64,000 nucleotides of DNA from Argentina anserina (lineage: Eukaryota; Streptophyta; Magnoliopsida; Rosales; Rosaceae): contig NC_065872.1 in the NCBI RefSeq assembly GCF_933775445.1, forward strand, positions 14,136,001 to 14,200,000. The letters run 5' to 3'. Below, in pieces: positions 57,623-64,000 of this stretch (within the stretch, counting starts at the first letter, position 1; each line of letters starts with the position of its first letter). Below the pieces are notes generated by a model that did not search any database, was not told where the DNA came from, and saw only the letters and a list, made by a program, of their open reading frames with translations. Position numbers and translations under genes: made by a program.

Positions 57623-59511
57623 ATGACCTTTGAGCGTCCCAGTTTAAGTGATTGCCAATACACTAAGGTCCAATCTGCTGACAAGGACTCAGTTGAACCA
57701 CAACAAGAAGAGAGGGTTAGTAATGGGTATGAAATTATTACCTCCAAGAATCATGATGGGAAAAGTTTTGCGGAATTGACAACGGATGATGTAGAAGGGA
57801 GAGAATTTGCCACTCTGGATGATACAGAAATTTGGTATAGAATGTATGCCACTGCACTCGGTTTTCAGACAAGGTTGCAAAGGGTTTCGACAGGGTTTGG
57901 AGGAAGGATAACAAAGCAAAGACTGGTTTGTAATAAAGAAAATAAAAAGAGACGCAAAGTGGTTGGAGAAAGAGGACTGTGTTTGCAATGCTAAGCGAGA
58001 GACCAGATGCAATTGCCTAGCTGCATCTTGTATCCGTCTCAATAAGAATAGGCAAACATACGTTATTACTGAATTCAAACCCGAACACAACCACGTTGTT
58101 GCCATACATGTTGTTCCAATTGTTTGGTTTCCAATCCAGACATGGGACACCTCAGTGCAATGCACACTTATTCAGTCAGCACGTCTAGGGCAGATGGCTA
58201 CACGGTGGAAAGCACTGGGGGATTTGAGTGTGTGGGAGACACTGATAAGGATGCATCCAACAAGGTTGGGAGGGAGCCAAGAGCCAAATTGCTTAAGCAG
58301 GTATACTCTGATGTACCTTAAGGTACTACTGTAATATCTGGGTCAGGAATGCTCTCATTTTGTAACTGGTGACTATATATGGAATATTAAAGAACAATAT
58401 CATTGTGAATGGATGAATATAAATTGGTTTGAGCCTGCAATGATGACAAAGGGCAATCGTTTATGCAGGGGAAAGAAACTGCACCAACAGTTGAGGTGAG
58501 CGATATTACGATGCCGCCTTGGAGTATTAACCTAGTAGGGATCGGGGATGAATACAGATGTGATCACGTTGATGTATCTCAGGGCATAACATATAGCTCT
58601 GTCTCTTTGTCGCCACATGTGAAAGCGGTAATTGCGGCTGAATTCTTTTTGTAATCTTTCAGATAAGAATACGAAATGGATTGGCTCATGCAGTTTAGGT
58701 TGGGAAAAATTCCCTATCTAGTTTGGGATACAGTATTAGGTCTCGTAATTAAGTAGGTGACGAGATGTGATCTATACACAGGTTAGTGCCGACACGGCGT
58801 CAACACCCTGCTTCGGCAGATTGCTGATCTGACTTCAATTGCAACAGAGCAGTCGCTAAAGGCGCGAGACAATATTTTGCGGCTGAAGAGGGACTGTCTG
58901 AGGGTTCTGCCTCAAATTAGGAGATCAAAATACATTTGGATTGATTGCATTGTATTAGCCATATTGCCTAAGTCCACTTCATTGACATTGTAACATTTAT
59001 CATTGGGTATAACAGAAGCTGGCGCTCAAGACTAAGGAAGCTGAAGCCGAAGTGCTGAAGAGGGAATTGGTGAGATGAATAAATTTTATTCGTTATTTTG
59101 ATTACAAGACTTTAACATAAATTTTAACTCACTATGCAAAGGAAATGGTTGCAGGCTGAGTGTAGGCGAGAGTTGGAATTGGTCAAGTCAGCAGATAAAT
59201 TTAGGTACAGAACCATCGAAGAGGTTGGCGGGAATTCTAAAACGCAGGTTCGTCACAGCTAAGCGAATTGAAAATGTTTCACTAAACTGGAGTATACAGA
59301 TTAATTGTGCAATATAGTCATGTCATAACTGCAACATTTGACTAGTGATTTATATCCATTCCTGCAGATTATGGAGTTTAATTGCCATAGGGGTGAGTCT
59401 CCAGAGTTAGGTGCTGATAATCAACATTGATGCTCCCTAGGTGGGTGGAAAACTGGCTTTGCACCAGACAAAGCTATGGAATTTGATTCAAGCAAGCGGA
59501 AGCGGAAATAG
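57623..59511 (+). pseudogene. FAR1-related sequence (FRS/FRF) gene with two apparent frameshifts
   Basis: Exons fitting GT/AG in phase: 57623-58300 (splice entry about 57594), 58470-58496, 58787-58903, 59016-59069, 59155-59247, 59368-59392, 59441-59511. Together they total 355 codons. Exon one holds a FAR1 DNA-binding region (GREFATLDDTEIWYRMYATA, then GGRITKQRLVCNKE). The frame meets a TAA at 57992. The continuation KRETRCNCLAASCIRLNKNR and EFKPEHNHVVA lies one frame over, and the original frame returns at about 58110. Later exons encode a helical coiled-coil stretch (NTLLRQIADLTSIATEQSLK, KLALKTKEAEAEVLKREL) and a basic end SSKRKRK. FAR1-type proteins are nuclear regulators derived from Mutator-like transposases. 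It could be a recent pseudogene or hold two sequencing indels, since every later splice junction stays in phase. Confidence 0.7.
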
Positions 59512-59659
59512 TAACTTGCAAACAGACATAGTACTGATGATGACGAGGGGGATGTTCGAATGAAACGCACCTAGTTACAAGTTGGGGTGAGGTGTTTGTG
59601 GAAAGATGTCCTGCTGGAAATTGCAGGAGATATAAATACTGGCTGGACTGTGTTACAAC

Positions 59660-60825
59660 CAGTGTTTTAAAACGCTAAGGCGTACCTCAAGGCGTTTTTC
59701 CGAGAGTATAGAGCCTTAAGGCGTAAAGCGTAAAAGGCGTAAGCCTTGCGACATAAAAATAATAAATAAACTTATTTAAGTGTAATTATTATTCTTATAC
59801 ATATTACTTGAAGAATAGTTTATAAAACACAAAAATTGTCATGCATACATATATTAAGTAAAGTAACAAAAGTCTAGAACCATACAATTCAAAAAGTTTA
59901 CCAACATAACTTGATCTACTGTAAGCCCCGAAATTATTGACGAGCTAAGTTGAGATCGTATGGTGATTATTTTACAATCTCGGTGATTAGATTAGTAAAT
60001 GCTCGAAAATATTATTTGTGAGTTTTGATTAAGTGAATCTGTTGATCGAAGAGCATGATATTAAAGTATACGTTACGACGAGAACGTAGAAATTTTCGGA
60101 GAATTTTCTGGGTTCCAAAGTTAATATAATAAGGTTTGGAAATATAAGGAATGTATTTGGAAAATGGGAATTAGTTACGGTGTGATCTTAGCCGTAGAAA
60201 TTGATCAATTAAATTCTAGCCATTGGATCAGTAAATTGGCTATAATTAATTTTGGAAAGAAAAAAAAAAGCTTCATTTTATCCTAAAAACAGATTGAGCT
60301 CCCGAGTCCCGACCTCATTCCTCTGCAACCCAACGACTACACGACTTCCCGACATGATTATGCCGCCGTCAGGCCGTCTCCGGCCAGCGCACCAGTCGCG
60401 TTGTGACCTCCTCCTCTCTGCCGTCCTCCCCATGTCATGCCTCGACCTACCGCCGCCGGAGAAGAGAGAATCGAAGAGGGGAATCACAGACTATTCTGGG
60501 TTTTCTTCCGGCGAATTTGCAGCGTTTTCCGACGTCTCCGACCACCGATTGGGTTGTTCCTGGTATAGATTCTCATCTCCACTTCGTGATCTACGTGTTT
60601 GTGTTCTTAGTTTATCGAATTGATGAAGTTTTGATCTCTTCGGGTTCTGTGATGCGGCTCCTCTTCTGTTTTTTGGCGCCTTGGTGAGCGTTTTTTGGCT
60701 TTTTGCTCATTAGTGGAACTTTTTTTGCACCTCTACACCTTTTTCAGAAAGGCGAGGCGTTTTCGACTAAGCATTGAGCTTTTTAAGCCTCAGGCGAGCC
60801 TTGAGGCGAGTTTTTTAAAACATTG
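59660..60825. mobile_element. non-autonomous hAT-type DNA element, 1166 bp
   Basis: Terminal inverted repeats CAGTGTTTTAAAACGC (left) and, reversed, CAATGTTTTAAAAAACTCGC (right) are flanked by a perfect 8-bp duplication GTTACAAC (59652-59659, 60826-60833), as in hAT elements. Subterminal GGCG-rich repeats occur at both ends. No transposase is encoded. The interior from about 59931 starts TGTAAGCCCCGAAATT, resembling the start of a Gypsy LTR, with a GC-rich leader-like part at about 60290-60560. This may be a captured or nested LTR fragment. Confidence 0.88.
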
Positions 60826-60833
60826 GTTACAAC

Positions 60834-61559
60834 TAGTCATGTCATTTTCTCACAGTTCAATCATGAACCTCATTAACTAATGCCTGCGCACATTACACTT
60901 CCACTAACAAGATGAGGGATTTCAAATCAACCTGTTTGATTCAACGGTAAATTTGCACTTGTTCATACAAATTGGAAAGATTGTTTTAGTTTGAATTTGT
61001 TTCTGATTCGGCTGGCATGGGTTCAAGGATATGTACAGAGCAGTTTTGAAGTACCAAAAATGGAATAGATTCAATAAACAGGAAATGATGTTGGTGGAAT
61101 TAAGTTGCAGTCTCCCATTTTTGGTACTATCTAATCGCACCACAGTTCTGATTGAAGGATCAAATTCACTTTCTCACTCTATCATCAGGTACACTTTGAA
61201 ACTGAATGAGAGCTACAACAAAAGGAATATGTTTTTTTAGGGGAATGAATTGACTTCATTTGGCGACAACTGAGACACCCCACACCCAAATTACTTGAAA
61301 GTAATTCAAGCACATGGTGAATACAAATGGAACCATATGCCGGCATGAGAAGCAGCGGCAACGGGGCTGGGTTTTTGGGAGTGGTCAAAGCTGTTAGCTC
61401 AGCCTTTCCTTTTTCGTCTCCGGGAAGAGATTGGAAGAGAAAGAGGAAAGGTGCGGCTAAGAGAGAAGGGAGGAGAGTTTAAAGATTAGGGTGTCAATGT
61501 GAAATTCCAATATTGCCCTTACGGAAGCTTTAATCCAAATTTGAGGCTAAACTTTGGTT
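60834..61559. other. 3' flank of the FAR1-related gene and degraded repeat DNA
   Basis: No coding frame of note. From about 61240 the minus strand reads like a pyrimidine-rich leader (CTCCTCCCTTCTCTCTTAGC) linked to the LTR relic that follows. Confidence 0.35.
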
Positions 61560-61690
61560 ACTAATAACTTACATACGACAACTGTTTTAAACGTGCCATG
61601 TGCTATGAACTTGTATCGTTGAGCTCAACAATTTCCATGAAGAAAGTTTTCACAGATAACTTACGAATTAAAAGTCAACTTTTTGAGTCT
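61560..61690 (-). repeat. relic of a family A-related LTR promoter region
   Basis: Plus-strand words AATAACTTACATACG, GAACTTGTATCGTTGAGCTC and GAAGAAAGTTTTCAC follow the order seen in the reversed solo LTR at 46313-46410 (AATAACTTCTACATAC, GAACTCGTATCGACGAGCTC, GAAGGAAGTTTTCGC). Many differences mark it as old. Its limits are unclear. Confidence 0.6.
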
Positions 61691-62075
61691 CCACACTCAT
61701 AACGACTGTCGATATGAGTAAATGATAAGGGTAAAACTGTGAGAAAGTGAACAAGGTTCGGGTTGTAACAACAACGTCATGCACGGCTACAAGGACTAAA
61801 TACAAGAGGTGACATGACACCTTTCATATAAGCTAAAACCTAAGCAAGCTAATGAAACTATGTAAAACGCGCTTATTATACAACCAAAGTTTGAAAAAGT
61901 AAAAAAAAAAAAAGCAGAAAAACACTAAAACAAAGCTAAAGCACGTAACTCTCTCTCGAAACGTAACATCAATCTAACAAATTGAGCCAAGGGCATCAAT
62001 TGCGTACTCTCATTGAAAGAAAGATCAAGCAACGTAAAGAAAAGAGAGAGGATCTTTCATGGTGTTGTTAGCAGA

Positions 62076-63403
62076 TCACTCGCCCTCCGCCTCCTCCTGG
62101 AGGTTAGCATTATCAACATCTTCCGAGCTCGGCACTATATCCTCCACCGGCTTCATCTCTTCCTCGGACTTAGCAGCCTCTTCCCCCTGCCTTTGGATTA
62201 CAGTCCTCACAAAGGCTGCCAATGTCATCTCCATCTCCGCTGAGTCTTCCAACTCCAACTGCCTGCGTGAAAAGCCCTTCTTGTTGCGATATCCACGAGG
62301 TCGACCAATCGTTGCCAGAGATTGACGTATACCTATCACCCATGTAGCCGTTGCAGTAAGCCCTACCTTGGTTGGTGATAGATTAGTTGGCCTAATCTTC
62401 AATCCATGGCGGCCACGCTTCTCCGACAGACCACCCTCATCCTCACGGCACCGCTTGCTCCCCGAAACTGGACTCAATCTCCATGGTGATTGAATCTCAC
62501 ACACCAAGATTGGACGTCTATCAGTTGGAGATTGATGACTTGGCTGGTCTCCATTTAGCATTGTCGGCGGAGCTAGGGTTTGAGAGCTTGAAGCCCTAAA
62601 CTCCATCGCCAGCTCGGTATGAACCACTGGATCCATATGGGGTACTTCCATATCCTTTTCCTCAGTCTTTGCCACCAAGGGGTACTCCATACCACCATGG
62701 TTGATCATCATGCAAGTACGGCAATGACCTAGCATCCTTTCATATCGAAAGATCACTGTGATAACATATCCTTCCTCCGGCGAGATGCGCAGACGCCGCT
62801 CCACTCGCACAGGGTTATGCAGAGGGAGAGAAACCCTAACCCTAACCACCCCACTTTGGAAATTGTGGGTATCTATCTTCAATACAGGGCCAATAGTCTC
62901 TCCCACCCTCTAAATCGCTATCGAGGTATGCAGGACCGTTGGCAAGTTCTGCACATCCACCCAAATCCACAACAAATCAAGCTGAACAACCATGATATTG
63001 AAGAGAATCAAGCGGAACAACCATGATAATCATTCAAGAGAATCATGGCACACTAGAAATCCCAAGGACCACCTTGTTTCACACAATTGACATCCTTCAT
63101 ATTGCGAAACGTAAATAGATATCGATGACCCCGGACTTGGATCTCCACCGGAGCACTCAAATGCCACATAGACTTTATGGCTCCTTTGAAGGAGTCGAAA
63201 GGTGCAGATCGCACCGTATTCAACTTTCTGACGAGATAAAACCGAGGAGCAACAAAACCCGCCTTTGGACACTTCATGTTGTCCCAATCGATTGGTTCAT
63301 CATTAGAAAGAGAGAGTTTGGCTGCAAGCAGTGCCGAGCAGCCATGGAAGAAACATAGGAAGAATTCTTCGTTGCCATGGAGAAATACGCGCCACACAAC
63401 CAA
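62076..63403 (-). pseudogene. DUF4283/zinc-knuckle retrogene remnant (At4g02000-like, LINE-associated)
   Basis: Minus-strand frame 63403-63053 carries a DUF4283-type segment ending in FTFRNMKDVNCVKQGGPWDF. After stops, 62906-62076 resumes with MGETIGPVLKIDTHNFQSGV, RVRVSLPL and a degraded zinc knuckle (CRTCMMINHGGMEYP, where the last Cys is Tyr), then an acidic Ser-rich tail. The spacer 62907-63052 has in-frame stops and a direct repeat of about 31 bp around GAACAACCATGATA (62978-63030). Such proteins accompany plant LINE elements or their domesticated relatives. This copy is broken. Confidence 0.75.
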
Positions 63404-63889
63404 GAAAACCTAGAAAACAATACTCTAGCAGCCGAGGCTTTTAGAGAGAGAGCTACGAGAATATTGGTCGCGGTATTTCTAGCTTTCCCTAGCTCCTTTT
63501 AAGGAATATGTCTTCTTCTAACACGTGAAAGTTGTAATTGGTTTGAGAAGGAAATGACATCAGGTATTCAAGTTAACCTAGCCTGATTTACCTTACTGGA
63601 GTCCCTAACTCCCTACCATCGTATCATGTTCATTCATGCAAGCATGTTAATGGTGTTTGGTTGCTGAATTGAGTAGATTAACAAGGGATTAGTCTTATCA
63701 CAGCAAGTAATTGTTTGCTTCAAAAGTAAGATAAGTCTTCATACATCAAGGGTTTAGTCTCTACGACCCCTACTTTCCGGTAATGTCAGATCGTCTGAAT
63801 ATTTGTAGGGTTCAGAGTTGGGAAGGAGGCCCAGGAGAGAGAATAACGTACCGCTAATGCCAACAATTAATCTGATTTCAGAATGACAA
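63404..63889. other. intergenic DNA
   Basis: The start of this stretch includes a leader-like CGCGCCACACAACCAAG region upstream of the DUF4283 remnant. No other gene was recognised. Confidence 0.35.
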
Positions 63890-64000
63890 AGAGTTAGGTG
63901 CTGATAATCAACATTTATGCTCCCTAGGTGGGTGAAAAACTGGCTTTGCACCAGACAAAGCTATGGAATTTGATTCAAGCAAGCGGAAGCGGCAATAGTA
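63890..64000 (+). repeat. second copy of the FAR1-related terminal exon
   Basis: The segment matches 59403-59513 base for base except about three substitutions, and it still matches at the window edge. The copy includes the last exon with its acceptor (CCCTAG|GTGGGTG). A G-to-A change makes TGG into TGA at the third codon of the exon frame, so this copy could not serve the same reading frame. Confidence 0.9.

Overview
The window is plant nuclear DNA from a eudicot. It has intron-rich genes with GT/AG junctions, AT-rich intergenic DNA, plant-specific families (group X ERF factor, G-type lectin receptor kinases, a FAR1-type DNA-binding protein, a phytocyanin relic) and many LTR retrotransposons. 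A rosaceous species is my guess; the sequence alone does not fix the species. No rRNA, tRNA or CRISPR was seen.

Layout. 1-4.1 kb: the promoter end of a minus-strand gene leaving the window, a dead blue-copper (phytocyanin) gene, and a short non-autonomous LTR element with a perfect target duplication. 4.6-9.8 kb: a complete RPN5 gene (26S proteasome lid, 442 aa, 11 coding exons). 10.6-12.3 kb: a two-exon group X ERF gene on the minus strand. 13.0-13.9 kb: a 300-bp tandem duplication, one copy split by a solo LTR. 16.1-17.9 kb: a three-exon DUF167/UPF0235 gene. 20.3-25.8 kb: two intronless G-type lectin receptor kinases, tail to tail. From 26.4 to 57.3 kb mobile DNA dominates: a 3.3-kb solo LTR, a decayed Tat-type Gypsy element lodged in an older fold-back repeat, a reversed 2.7-kb solo LTR, and a young 10.3-kb chromovirus-type Gypsy element whose gag-pol carries one stop codon. 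57.6-59.5 kb: a FAR1-related gene with two apparent frameshifts. A possible first exon lies at 43.0 kb, which would put two retroelement insertions in its first intron. 59.7-64 kb: a 1.17-kb hAT element, an LTR relic, a broken DUF4283 retrogene and a second copy of the FAR1-related terminal exon.

The host genes are not one pathway. They cover protein turnover, stress transcription, surface recognition and transcriptional regulation. The most unusual signal is in one Gypsy LTR family, present as two solo LTRs and one LTR pair. Each copy has a TATA box near its 5' end, a hairpin just past the expected start site, a pyrimidine-rich leader with few or no AUGs ending at a consensus splice donor, an array of TACGTA-containing units, and repeated hairpins that show compensatory base changes. 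I see no clearly new gene system. The LTR architecture is the best candidate for something undescribed.
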